Shown: positions 39,083 to 53,042 of the stretch, piece by piece
Position numbering within the stretch: position 1 is the stretch's first letter
Layout: the number at the start of each line of letters is the position of its first letter
Source of the DNA: Lepidurus packardi
Lineage: Eukaryota; Arthropoda; Branchiopoda; Notostraca; Triopsidae
Assembly: GCA_023053545.1 (NCBI GenBank)
Contig: JAKZAN010000005.1
Span: 13,020,001-13,084,000 of the forward strand
Direction: 5' to 3'
Length of the DNA stretch: 64,000 bases
Notes under the pieces: generated by a model
What the model saw: the letters and a program-made list of their open reading frames with translations, nothing else
Database searches by the model: none
Told to the model about the DNA's origin: nothing
Translations under genes and position numbers: made by a program

Positions 39083-42000
39083 ATGTCTCTGTTCTTCGAG
39101 CATCCTTTAATTGACCCCAATAACCCTTCGCAAATCGGTGCAAGATTTGGCCAAGTATTATGGCATCCAGCTCGAGATGTTTTATCTGTGATCTCCTTCT
39201 CCCAAGACAAAGCAGGTTCTGTCTTGCTCTACAACGAAAAGGTACTTTTCCATTTGGTTTCATAAAAAAAATTACATTATTTAAGAGTGTAAGGACATTT
39301 TAATGAATTTATTTCTCATTTTTAGGGAGATTTGCTAAGTTCCCAGCCACTGGCTTTAGCCAATTCCCAACCTTCAGCCCTAGCATGGCATCCAGTTAAA
39401 ACAGTATTAGTCGTCGGCTGGGAATCTGGACAAGTTTCGTTATGGGATCTCGAAAAGCGGCAAGAAAAAGAAGAAAATCTTGTCAAAGAATTACCGGCTT
39501 CTCATCATTTTCCAGTTAAATACGTGGGTTGGAATAGTAATGGAAGTAAACTAATTACGGTAGACGAGGCAAGTGAAAGCATATGGAAAACCCCCCAGTC
39601 GCTTTACAACTTTCTACAACGTTTTGGTTTTCCCCTTTCCACTTTAGAGCGGTGTCGTTGTCGGTTTTCGTTATGAAGGATTGCAACAGCTTTTCCACCA
39701 CGATTTGAAAGAAACACCCACTCAAGTTGTGATTCGCGCTATCGTCAAGCCCAAGTTGGATTTCAGGTAATAACACAATGACCCCAATACCTCTGGGCTG
39801 CATTAAAGGTATTAAACTATCGGGACAGATGATTCAAATGAATAAAATCAAGTTTTTTAAAATAGAAAAAATGGAATTTCTCAAAAATTGGAACTCTAAT
39901 TTCTAAATATTGCAGTATCAACACAATGACCCCAATACCTCTGGGCTGCATTAAAGATATTAAACTATCGAAACAGATTATTAAAATTAACACAATAAAG
40001 TTGTTTAAAATAGAAAAAATGGAATTTCTCCAAAATTGGAACTCTTATTCCTAAATGTTTAAGTAATTCCTCTTAATATGAGTACGTAATTAAGCTAACT
40101 TTGAATTGATCCCTTTAGATTCTTAGATTAGATGATTCAGAATGGATCCATTTCAAATTCTTTAGTATTAAATGCATTTGCCAAATCTTGGAATCTTTTA
40201 TAGCAAACTTGCCAAAGCTGCGATTGCAGGAGATCAATCAGCGTTGGACGTAATGGGTCCTTGGCGAGCAGGAACAGGCTCTCGACCTCCAACTTCCAAT
40301 GACAATCTTGCCTGCTACGTTGGATCGACTACGGGTCAGACTTTTTTATTCTAAACTTAAACTAACAGATAATAACTGACTAATGTAACGAACAGATAAA
40401 TAGAATAACATTCCTAGCAGTAGTAAAACTTAAGTACTTGAAAAGGAGTTGTTCAGTTTAATAGTAATAAGATTTGCCAAAGTTTTTATTTATGATTTAT
40501 TTCAATTTTATTTCTGGATTCCATTGGATTCATATAGGCCATCTGTACTACATTTGCGAGTCCAAAGGCTGCGAAGAAATACAGCAATGCGAAAGCGCCG
40601 TGGAAAAGCTGCTGTACCATTCATCTCCTGAAGCTTTAGTGATGCTAAACTCCAATTTGTCTTTGGCTCGCTACCAAATTAGCGCTGATGGAACTTTAGC
40701 CGAAACCAACAAAGTGAGCCATGAATTTTTTTTTTAAAAAATCACTAATGGCTGCCGCTGATATACCTAATTAAAGCCTTACAAATTCGAATTAGGTGAA
40801 ACTGAGTGGAAGAAACCGAGAAGTGAGTTTGTGTTGGGTCCAATCGATGCTTGCCATGGGTACCGGCGACATGAGTATACGGTTATGGGATGCCCAAACT
40901 GGGGATACGTACGTCCTCTCACTGGAGGGTCAGGCGTTCCATCCGACAGCCGAGTACGTCTCGTGTGTTGCATACCAAGCGAAGTTTGGTACGTGCGTTG
41001 GAAGTTTCTTGCAAACTATCGCTCATTTACGGTTTTCTTAAGGTCTTTTGTGCGCGGGTACTAATCTGGGCAATATCTGCATGTGGCAAAGTACGTCTCT
41101 GGATAAAGTACCCGGGAATGAAGAGCAATGGCGAGGTTTACAGCCCTTGGCCCTAGCAGGACAGGCCAGGGTCGTTTCCTGGGCTCCTACCCAGGCAATA
41201 CTGGGCTTAAGTACTGGACACGAAGTGATGATCCTTAAAGAGCACAAAGCGGCAGTACACGCCGCGCAGCAAGTACGTATTTCCCCATTTTATCTTTGGA
41301 ATGAACTCAAAATTGTTTTTTTTTCAAAAGCTCGCGGTGGTTCAGACGTCACCCAATTCGTTGCTAGTACACTTATTTCAGCGGAAAACGGTGCTGGAAC
41401 TCAAAGCAGAGATCCAAATCCGGGGTACGTTCGTTTGCAGCGAAGCTATTGTGGTATGGAACCACCAACGGATCGTAATTTACAAAATGGCGGATGAAAT
41501 AACGAATAGATTTAGCGTTTTAGGTAAAAAAAAAAATTAGTTCCAAACATACTTACAAATTTCACCTAAGTACAAAAAACGTACTTAAGTGGAAAGGAAA
41601 TAGTGTTCAAAATTTAAGATAAGGTTTATTTAGGTTCTTTGGCATCTAATTGTGTGCAGTGTCTTCTCTATGACCAGAGCGTGTACGTTATTGAACGAGA
41701 TAAAATCGTAATTAAAACTTTCCAAGGAACTTTGAAGCAAACGTTGCCTTTTATGGAATCGGAAGGATGGCCCCAATTAATGGACTTGTGCGGCAATTAT
41801 CTCGTGGCAGGGTCCAAATTGGGGACCATTAAATTGTGGGAGCTCTCACGCAAGTAATTTTTATTTTTATTTTGGGTTTGTCGATTTCACTGATTTGTTT
41901 TGTTATGGGATTTTAAAATGCAGGGAAGCGAAGTTACTTGTTAATCCAAAGCACGTTTCCACCATTGTGAGTACGTACACACCGCTGACCCAGATACGGG

Positions 42001-45000
42001 TGAATTGTAATGGAAGCAAGGTCTCCTTTGCCATGCAGGTGCGTTTATTTCCTGTAATTTCTTAGTATTTTTGATTGACTGTTCTAGTTTTGGATAGCTA
42101 ATTTGTCTACTCATTATTTAATATGACGTACATACGCATAACTGTACTTTGTCATTCTACGCGGTTGTATGTTTATTAAGAAAATGCATACTTACGAAAA
42201 AAAAAAAAAAAAATTGTACGTACTGTACGTGTCGTTCATATGTACTCGTGTACATATCCGTTTATAAACCTATATTCGAACATTTCTTAGGAAATCTTAA
42301 CGTTTCATACCCTAAGTCAGACAAATAGTCTACTTTTTATGTAGATATTTTTTGTTTTGTTTTTTTACTTTTTACGTAATGTACGTGTTATTTACATTGT
42401 ACTCCATGTACATATCTAGATACACACGTACATTCGAACATTTCTTAAGAAATCTTAATGTTTCATACCCTAAGTCAGGTAAATAGTCTACTTTTTATGT
42501 AGATTATTATTATTATTTATTTTATTTTACTTTTTACGTAATGTACGTGTTATTTACCTTGTACTCCACGTACATATCTAGATACAAACGTACATTACAA
42601 CATTTCTTAAGAAATCTTAATGTTTCCGTGCCTTACTTACACTCTGCATGCACTGTGTGTATGTATGTACGTGTTTATGTACATGTATTGTTCCTCTTAT
42701 GTTGAAGGGTGAAGAGCAGCTTTTCTTGTGGGACGTAAGCAATAACCAAAGCAAATCTTTCGATTTCGTGAAAGGCAGCTTCGACGCCGAAGAATCGGAG
42801 ACAGTCAAGTAGGTTCAGTACAACTATCCTAAATTACTTTGTAATTGGTACAAACTATTTAGTGGCCTGAAAAATTGTACGTTAACCGAGCATTTCTGGG
42901 ATTCAGAAGAGCCAAAGGTCTTGTTATGTGAAGCTTCACCTAAATCAGCTGAAAGCCAAGTAACTTTAACCGTGAAATACTCTGTTTGGACAAGAAATGA
43001 CCATGCACTCAATGTAGAACGTACTTGGGTTAATGATAGCCTTACCAGATGGCGCCACCTTGGTACAAGACATCTTTACCATGGAGAAAGACTGTTTGTC
43101 GTTAATGGGCTTTGAGCTACCTCATTATTACTTACGGAGGAGTGTTGACCCAACCCAAGTACATATAAAAATTCATTAAACCTCGTTTCCACATACTTAT
43201 AGATTACGTACTTGCTTTTGTTTGCAGGAAAAAGTACCCAAGGGCTTAGTTTACGTTGGTACGCTGCAAGATTTTACTGGCTTGGAAAACAGTAATAAGG
43301 AAACGCGGGAAGCATTGCTCAATTTCAACTGCCATGTACGTTTGGGGCACATGGATCAGGCGTACCAAGCCATTAGAACAATCAAAAAGTATGTTTTTAG
43401 GGTCTTCTAATTTTTTTCTTTTTTAAAAAAAACAAATTGTGCTGCTGTAGTCCATCTGTTTGGCGCAGTCTAGCTGTACTTAGCGTCAAATTACTGCGCT
43501 CGGATATTGCTAGCATTTGTTTGGGGCGAATGGGAATGGCTCGTGCTGCTCGAGCTGTGCGGCTGGCTAGGGAGGAGGTGGAGCCTGAGGCACAGGCTGC
43601 AATATTGGCGCTACAATTGAACATGAAAGTAAATGAGGGTTTTGGAAAGGATTTCTGGCAAGTTTTCTATGATTCTTGGTCAGGAAGAGGCCGAACGATT
43701 GTGCAAAGGCTGCGGCAGGTACGACATCCTGAATCGGATCTATCAAGCGTCCAATCAGTGGGATAAAGCGCTTGAAATTGCTGAAACTTCGGATCGGATG
43801 CACGTACATTTGACGTACTATAACTATGCCAAGCATTTGGAGAGCGAAGGTACTGGATTCGTTCTATAATTGGAGGAATGTAAGCTCTTTAGGTTGAGTA
43901 CGTGCTTTGTTTACGTTGTACAGGGGATCTGACGAATGCGGTACGTTGGTTTGAAAAGTCCCAAACGCATCGGTTTGAAGTACCACGAATGCTATATGAC
44001 GAACCAGGACTTTTGGAAGAGTACTGTACCCAAACAAAGGATGTGTAGGTTCTTTTTCCAGATTTTTCGTGGAAATTAATACTAAGATTTGATTTGGTTT
44101 CTTAGATTTATTTTGTATTTCTATGGTTACAGTTCTTTTTTTAGCATCAATTCTTCTAATTTAGGGTTAATTTTGGTTTACTAAAACAGGCAATTGTTGC
44201 GTTGGTGGGCTCAGTACTTGGAAAGTATGGGTGATATGGAATTAGCGCTGCAGTATTACCAGAGAGCCGACGATGCTCTCTCACTGGTGCGAGTTCAGTG
44301 TTATTGCGGTGATTTGGTGCAGGCAGCGAAGTTAGCGGCCAGTAGTAGCAACAAGGCTGCGTGCTACCACGTGGCGCGACAGTTTGAGGCCAATGGCAAC
44401 TTCCAGGAAGCAATTCGCTTCTTTACCATGGCTCAAGCCTTTGCCAATGCGGTGCGCATTTGTAAGGTAACGGAACCGATTACCTTGGCTGAGAGCGTTT
44501 CTCAGGGCTTTAAATTGGTTGGGAAATGCTTAGGAGAACAGATTTGATGACCAGCTGTTCAGCATTGCCCTGATGGCCACGCCGGTGGAACAGATGGAGG
44601 TAGCGAGGTACTTTGAAACGTGCGAAGAACCATCCTTTGACCGAGCAGTTCTGCTCTACAGCAAAGCAGGGTTACTCAACCAGGCTGTAGATTTGGCTTT
44701 CAGGTAAAGAGAGAGGGTTTAAATCACGCGAAAACACGGTAATTGAACGAGTCCACTCGTCCAGTGCATGCCAGTGCAGCACTGGTGGGCTCTGGTGCGC
44801 ACTGGTTGAGTGCAAATCACAAATAAATACCAATTAATATCTCGTTTTCTATCACAAGTGAGGGTAGTTAGTGTTTTGTTGGTAGTTCTAGGATTGCGAT
44901 AATTTGATAGGGCTAAATCATTGTTTTTCTATCTTCCATGTTAAAGAACACAGCAATACGAAGCCTTGCAGGATTTGGCATTGCAATTAACTTCAGCCTC

Positions 45001-46519
45001 AGATCCGGCTCTTTTAACTCAGTGTGCCCAATTTCTTAGTCAGAACAGTCAACATGACAAAGCAGTGGATTTGTTAGCTTTAGCTGGGAAAGTAAGTTTG
45101 AGGGTACTTGCTACTAAGCGTAAAGCTATTGACTAATAAGTAACGCATATTAGAGCGCTGAAGCGGTGGATCTCTGTACACTGTATAATGTTCGACTAAC
45201 GGAAGACTTAGTCAACAAGTTGACTCCGGAAAAGTCGACTGTGGAAGACCATGTGCGAAATGCGATGCTGCTCAAAATTGCGGACGGATGTATGACACAA
45301 GGCGATTATCAATTGGCGGCCAAAAAGTACACCCAAGCGGGAGATAAGGTATGTTAGTACACATACTACCGAAATTCGAAGATATGAAGTACACTCCAAA
45401 GTGCTTATTTACCGAGCAGTTATTTATTCAAGAAACTTCGTATTCATTTGTAATTCAGATGGTTTCCAAGTGTAATGAAAGCTCTGTTGTTCATTTACAT
45501 TAATCTCTAGTAATACTTCTAGTTGTCCTAACAACTTTGTTCTCAACATATTTCAAGGTTAAAGCTATGAAAGCTTTGCTCAAGTCGGGAGACACGGAAA
45601 AAATCCTCTTCTTCGCGAATGTTTCTCGGCAAAAGGACATATTCATCATGGCGGCTAATTATTTACAAAGTCTGGATTGGCGCAGCAACGCCGAAGTGAT
45701 GAAAAACGTGGTAACGTTCTATAACAAAGCCAAAGCCTTTGATCATTTAGCCGCTTTCTATGAAGCTTGTGCTCAGGTTCGTTGTGTCTACTTGATGACT
45801 TCTAATCTGCAATTCAAAACTGTCTGGCTCCCCACCCAAACCCCCTTTAGGTGGAGATTGACGAGTACCAAAACTATGATAAAGCTTTAGGAGCCTTAAC
45901 AGAAGCATTGCAATGTTTAAGCAAAACTTCCAATACTTTAAAACGCGAAGAATTGGAAAAACGGATGCAGTTTATTGAGCATTTCGTTCAGATTAAGCGG
46001 TGAGCCTTATTTCCTCTGCTTGTCAAGAGTTTTATCTTATCGCCCAACGGAAACTTGAGGCTATCCTCGGTTTCCTTCCTATGCGTTTTGTCAACCCATA
46101 TTGACGAAACTAAGGAAAGTTCTATTGGGGTGTCTCGGATGTTTGTTTTCCCTTTTTCTTGGTATAGGTTATACAACCGAGATGCTAATGCGGCACTTCA
46201 GCGAACTCAAGAACTGCTACGCCACGCAGACCCAGCGCTTGAAAACGCAGTCCGCAAAGGCGATATCTACGCATTCCTGGTCGAAAGTCTAGCGGCTCAG
46301 AACCAACACCAAACGGCTTACCAGTTCCTAGAAGAAATGAGACGCGGTTTACCGGGTGGGGACCGAACCCTGACTTTCTATATCGAAAAGGAACTGATTG
46401 AGCAAGTTTACAACGCTGTGGGTATGGCGCAAGACATGCCTGATACACTTAAGGAAGACGTACTTCCTGCCGAGGAAGAAGAAGATATCGTCGAACGCGT
46501 GCGAGTCAGTAAAACGTAA
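39083..46519 (+). CDS. IFT140: Intraflagellar transport protein 140 (IFT-A subunit), complete
   Basis: IFT140 is a core subunit of the IFT-A complex, which drives retrograde transport in cilia and entry of membrane proteins. Twenty-four exons join in phase to 1416 residues (human about 1460): 39083-39241, 39326-39568, 39648-39766, 40204-40334, 40538-40713, 40796-40988, 41043-41272, 41331-41523, 41634-41853, 41924-42038, 42708-42808, 42863-42959, 43018-43158, 43228-43388, 43451-43628, 43684-43849, 43924-44044, 44190-44466, 44534-44703, 44947-45091, 45154-45348, 45558-45776, 45851-45999, 46168-46519. The N-terminal half carries WD40 repeats ([16 protein letters not shown]); the C-terminal half is TPR-like helical repeats with family blocks such as [37 protein letters not shown] and FLEEMRR. 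Intron 2 has a GC donor. The 42960-43017 junction was set by restoring similarity after an apparent frame break. In an arthropod, expression is expected in ciliated sensory neurons. Confidence 0.96.
39773..40068. repeat. 148-bp tandem duplication in IFT140 intron 3
   Basis: Two adjacent copies, starting ACACAATGACCCC at 39773 and at 39921, share nearly all their sequence, including CCTCTGGGCTGCATTAAAG and AATAGAAAAAATGGAATTTC. Divergence is small, so the duplication is fairly recent. The first copy starts seven bases after the exon 3 donor and does not include exon sequence. Confidence 0.85.
42217..42630. repeat. Tandem repeat of about 160 bp, three copies, in IFT140 intron 10
   Basis: Copies begin near 42217, 42373 and 42535 with TACGTA-TGTACGTGT. 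Each carries TGTACATATC, CATTTCTTA-GAAATCTTAA and usually CATACCCTAAGTCAG and TCTACTTTTTATGTAGAT. The unit is rich in GTACGT/TACGTA palindromes. This array explains why intron 10 (669 nt) is about ten times longer than most introns of the gene. Confidence 0.85.
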
Positions 46520-47454
46520 TTGGAAGATTGTATTTTTAACCAGGCTTTATTTATTGATTCCGTCCATTTGAATCTTCTACTTTATCTTGTATTTCGCACT
46601 TTCAATCCAATACTGGATAACAAATCAATTTACAACAATGCGCCCAATGCTAGAACACACAACATACAACAAAATTGATGGACAACAAAAAGGACCCAAT
46701 ATGATAATATCGAAACTATGCTTCAAAACAAGATATTCAAAGCGAACGTAGAGAACCAAATCAAAACTCAATCTGAGTTACCTTATTTGTACGTTAGATC
46801 CTCCTGTTTGGAAAGAATCTAATCTCCAAATAAGGAAACTAGGATCAACTGGTGAAATTTAACCGTATAAGGTCCTTTCGTGCTACTTGACATGCGCTTT
46901 TTTTCAAAAAGGAAACGTACAACTTTCTTTGGCGAACGAACCTGAAGAATCGATTTTTGCAACAGCCTGCAATAACAAATCATAAAAGTGTGCAAGACAT
47001 GGAAACCAAAGTAACAAATTGATCCAAATATTAAGTCCATTTATTACTCAGACTACTTAAGACGCACTGTTTTGACCTTATCTTAATAGTGTACTCAGTA
47101 TTGAGTATTGTACCCACACTTGAGCATAAGCTCTCGTCTTCAAAGCGTCGAGTAGATCTCGTTCAAATTTTTATCAGAACTTGAGAAATGGTTCCAAAGG
47201 TCAACATTCTTCTTTTATAATGGACACGAGAACCCCAAATACAAACAAAAGCAAAACCTGGAACCGTTTATCTCTAACTGTATATTCCATAACGAGAATT
47301 GGTTTCCCGGATTCTCGGTCCAGATTCTTACCCTCCGAAAAGAAGTCGAGTAGATTAGGGCGTTTTTCCTTACAAGTGGCCTGATTTGCATTGTTTTTCT
47401 TAAATTAACGCCTTGGAGCTTTTCAAATGAGCGTCTAAGATAGCAACATTCATC
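46520..47454. other. IFT140 3' flank
   Basis: No gene is visible between the IFT140 stop and the tRNA. There is no canonical AATAAA close to the IFT140 stop on the + strand, so its poly(A) signal is not assigned. Confidence 0.5.
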
Positions 47455-47525
47455 GCCTCTGTAGCTCAGTGGTAGAGCACTGGTCTCGTAAACCAGGGGT
47501 CCGGAGTTCAATCCTCCGTGGAGGC
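47455..47525 (+). tRNA. tRNA-Thr (anticodon CGT)
   Basis: A 71-nt cloverleaf without an intron. The acceptor stem pairs GCCTCTG with TGGAGGC (last two pairs G-T wobbles). The D arm is GCTCAGTGGTAGAGC. The anticodon arm is CTGGT-CTCGTAA-ACCAG, giving anticodon CGT, which reads ACG (Thr). The T arm is CGGAG-TTCAATC-CTCCG. A run of T's a few bases downstream fits RNA polymerase III termination. No CCA is encoded, as usual in eukaryotes. Confidence 0.95.
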
Positions 47526-47780
47526 AATATGTTTTTCCTCTTTTTTTTCCATTTTATTTGGCAAAGAAACCCTTTTATCGCCGCTTTCTTTATGATAAAA
47601 ATCGCAGAGTAATTTTTGCGTAATCTACAAAAGTTGGTTCATTTCTTCTTAATGAAACTATCGTCGATTTGCAAGGAAGCGTTGCACAGATGATTTTAAG
47701 GGGTACATGCTGCTGATTCAGTTCAGGGCTAACATCCCGCTTCGAGTCTCACCAATAGGAAACCAACTTCAGCGTCTTGC

Positions 47781-47790
47781 CCATATAAGG
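47781..47790 (+). promoter_or_regulatory. CArG box (SRF site) upstream of actin
   Basis: CCATATAAGG matches CC(A/T)6GG exactly. It lies upstream of the inferred noncoding first exon. SRF binding to CArG boxes is a conserved feature of actin promoters. Confidence 0.65.
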
Positions 47791-48822
47791 ACATAGCCCG
47801 GCACGCAGAGTCGGGCGAGTTGTCCAAACTTCCATAGGGAAGTTCACTTCCCCTCTTAAAAGTTTACAAGTTTAACTAACCTAATTTTAAAATTTTAGAA
47901 TTAATTTATTCCCCTTTTAATCCGTTTAAAAATAAAGTAAGGATTTTTAGCATTTTTTTAAAGAAGTTATAACCCCATTTTCATTGTTTGTGCACCACGG
48001 CCTCCCCGGTCGAGTCGAGTCTTGCCGGATTGATTGTGAGGTGGTCGCCGGCTGTACAGTTCTTGTTGCGATCGTCCTCCGTCGTGTGCACAGTGCAAAA
48101 CGTTGCTGGTCTCTCAGTAAGTCCTTAATTTCAGTCCATTTATCCTTAAATTAATCGTGTTTACCTTAAAGTTACTATACAAAAGTGCGCTAGATTTATA
48201 CAATCGAAAATGTTCCCTTTTCGGCCCCGCTTTCTTGGTTTAACCAGAACGTTCGATTGGGGAAGCCGGTCGGTGGTTGTCGGCGTGCCATGGCCACCGC
48301 CCCTGCATTTTGCCGGTTTCTTCTCTTTTAAAACGTCATATTTGGACCTTCATCTTCCTTCAGAGCATCAGCTTTCATTGTTGCTTTCGCAGCAACGATG
48401 ACCAGCCGTTTCTATCCCCGTTTTAGCGAGTTGGTAGGACCTAAAAGGAGGTCAACAGGGTTATTTCGGCTTTCACCTGAAGGCAAAATTCGCCCACTTC
48501 CTTTTGTTAACCGTCAATTTTTCATTTCCGAAAGCTTTCTGACCCCTGCAAGTACTGTACTATCCTTAACGGCTTTTTTTTAAAGAAGGGATGAGTCTTT
48601 ACCATCCCAAAGTTGTGTATAGGAAGAGCAAAATTTTGTTTAAGGAAGGGGGGAGTCTTAGCATCCCAATTTTTTGGAACAAAGAAAACTGTCTGAATGT
48701 TCACTTTTTCGTTGGAACGCCTTATAAGGTCGAGTTAACTAATCAGTTTTGGGATATTTATTGACTCAGTGTGGTGTTTCGCGGCCATGGCCATATAGAG
48801 ACAAACGTATGGCCTCAGATTT

Positions 48823-48832
48823 CCATATATGG
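48823..48832 (+). promoter_or_regulatory. Second CArG box, within the actin leader intron
   Basis: CCATATATGG is a perfect palindromic CC(A/T)6GG match. Intronic SRF sites occur in vertebrate cytoplasmic actin genes, so its position in the leader intron is suggestive. Confidence 0.6.
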
Positions 48833-49137
48833 TCATGTTAAACATCTTTGACGAGATGAGTTGTTTTTTTTTTTTTTTGGTTCGCGTTCTAAATTCTCTC
48901 GTGTTTTTTAAAACCACTCCTATTATGGGCGTAGAATCTTTGTAACTTTCAATGTTTTGTTTCCGATTTTTTTTTTTTTCGGGGGAACGATGCTCATTCA
49001 TGCAATGAGCGTACCGGAAATGATCTCAATTAGCATACAACCATCTGTTCCTGGGGTCTCTTTCGTGGTTGGTTAGAGTAGGAACAGATCACATCTCGCA
49101 ATTGTTCTCACTTTTGCCTTCTATGGCCAAGACTGAG

Positions 49138-49145
49138 TGACGTCA
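49138..49145 (+). promoter_or_regulatory. CRE-type site TGACGTCA in the actin leader intron
   Basis: A perfect eight-base palindromic CRE/ATF consensus, 840 bp before the actin ATG. Short sites like this arise by chance, so its function is uncertain. Confidence 0.35.
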
Positions 49146-49970
49146 TTGCGTCGCGACGCTTCGCTTAGGAAGCCCTAGACCACGCCTGTTCGGGCTTTGT
49201 ACAACTCGTGCCCACTACATTCACACGACAGATTCGACAAGCCTTGGCTTTGGCCTTTAAAAGCGACAGCTGGCCAAACATCGTTCTAGTCAGTTGACTG
49301 TCGTGGGCGTCTGTGGTCACACTAGACATACTTGATTTGGGGCCATTTCCAAAGTACAGACCTAGACTATTTACTTTTCCTTTGTTTGAAGTCTTCATTG
49401 AAGTTTAGTGCTACCATACCAATCTGGGTTGAATTAACTTGAGTGGACAGTTTTATTTATCACAACCCGTTTCTGTGTCGAGCTTTCGTATTCTTTTTGT
49501 GGCTTTTAAAAGCAATTGTTTTCCCGTTCCCTTTCTCGTGGTTTCCCGTTGCCAAATTAAATTAGTTCAGTGGGAATTTAGGAAATAGTTTCGTAAGATT
49601 GGGATATTGCATTCTCTCAAAGTGTTGGGAATTGATAGTTTCCTCCAGTTTCGGGCATCGGTATTGAAACGTGATCTAGTTTAGTGAGAAATACTTCATT
49701 AAATTTGTTTGAATTTCGGAGCAATTTAAGAGTTTTAGTTCGAGTGTATTTTTCAGGAGGACGGGAAAGAATTCCACCTAAGAGCAGTTTAATTGAGTTA
49801 ATATTAGTTTTACCTAAAAGCGTTAAGAATTAGTTACATGTGTCCAATGTATTAATTAGTTAATTCAGGTGAATTAGTTAGTTAATCTTAAATTGAGATG
49901 GTGGGAATAATCCGTGTTTTTAACCATTTATTTGTTTTGTTTTTTCAGGTTTTTTCAACTTCAACCTTAA

Positions 49971-51772
<1,802 letters not shown>

Positions 51773-52257
51773 GTTATCGTCGGAGCAGAGTAAAAATTTT
51801 CTATGTAACTTCTTTTTCACAGCAAGCCCAATTTTTGCTATTATTATCTCTCTCCCCTCCCAGTCCCCCCCCACTTGGCTTGATTTTTTTTTTGCTACGT
51901 TTCTTATTTGATTTTTTTTTTGTTTCAAATCTTATTCCCCCCAGATAATTTTTCATTCCACGGCCATTCCTGCGACTTGATACGTTATATTTTTCACAAG
52001 GCTTTCCTGGTCTAGTCGAGGTGAATTGGCGAACGAGTTTTTCATCCATGCATTCCTTGTCATGCGAAAGAGAGACCAGGTTTACCACATTTCTAGACTT
52101 TTTCTGTCCCACCTAATTTGCCAACCTTTCGCCGAACCCCTTCCTCCCCTCCTGGGATAAAAGATTACTGCTGTACAATGGTAATTTCTGTAAGGAGGAC
52201 GTCAAATTGTCGCTCGAATGGGTTCAATAAAACGGAACCGTATTGTTCAAGAAATTC
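51773..52257 (+). terminator. Actin 3' UTR with poly(A) signal
   Basis: AATAAA lies at 52226-52231, about 455 bp after the stop. The region before it is T- and C-rich and has no other gene. Cleavage is expected 10-30 bases downstream. Confidence 0.7.
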
Positions 52258-52389
52258 CGTATTTGGTTTAATGAAATGGAGAATTTCTCAAGGAGATTCT
52301 TAATGAAGTACCAAGGTATTGACGTACGATGTCTGCTCCTGCCATCGATTGTGCAATTTGAGAACTTGGAAAGTACCAAGTCGTGTACT

Positions 52390-52750
52390 TCCTAGTATAC
52401 TGTGTAGTATATTTGGTAGCATACTTTGAAGTCCACTTGGTAGCATACTTTGGAGTATACTCGGAAGTCAACTTGCTAGTATACTCGGAAGTGAACTTGC
52501 TAGTATACTTGGAAGTGAACTGGCTAGTATACTCGGAAGTGAGCTCGCTAGTATACTTGGAAGTGAACTGGCTAGTATACTTGGAAGACAACTGGCTAGT
52601 ATACTTGGAAGTGAACTGGCTAGTATACTTGGAAGTGAACTGGCTAGTATACTTGGAAGCGAACTGGCTAGTATACTTGGAAGCGAACTGGCTAGTATAC
52701 TTGGAAGCGAACTGGCTAGTATACTTGGAAGCGAACTGGCTAGTGGACTT
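52390..52750. repeat. 24-bp minisatellite
   Basis: About 15 tandem units of CTAGTATACTTGGAAGNGAA-CTGG. The right-hand units are nearly identical and the left-hand ones increasingly degenerate, with changed spacing. Because the unit is a multiple of three and has no stops in some frames, both strands show long repetitive frames (52383-52799 + and 52777-52268 -). These are by-products of the repeat, without splice or family support. It begins about 160 bp beyond the actin poly(A) signal. Confidence 0.9.
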
Positions 52751-53042
52751 AATAGTGGACTTGATAATAGACTTCATAGTTATACTTCGTAGCAGCTAAC
52801 TAAAAACATGTTCATAAAGCTGTTAGTAAACTTTTAGTAGAGTAATCATTTTTTTTTTAGAAAATTAAACAATGTTTTCCAATAGGTATGGGAATTTCGA
52901 TCCAAACTTACGGTCGAGTACACTCACATCACTCAGAGAAGTTAGTGCATAAATTAATAGCGACTCAAGCCCACCCCATGGGTACTAGTAGGTTAATTAC
53001 CCAACAGCACATGTTTATTACTATTTTTTTTCTTTGGCATCT

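Noticed and set aside
42960-43017. Apparent frameshift in IFT140 after the [11 protein letters not shown] segment
   Set aside because: Resolved as a 58-nt GT-AG intron; the following exon then matches the family ([19 protein letters not shown]).
52268-52777. 169-codon - frame of repeating Ser-Gln-Phe-Lys-Tyr-Thr units, starting at an ATG
   Set aside because: Entirely produced by the 24-bp minisatellite; the + strand is equally open. No signal peptide or flanking exon.
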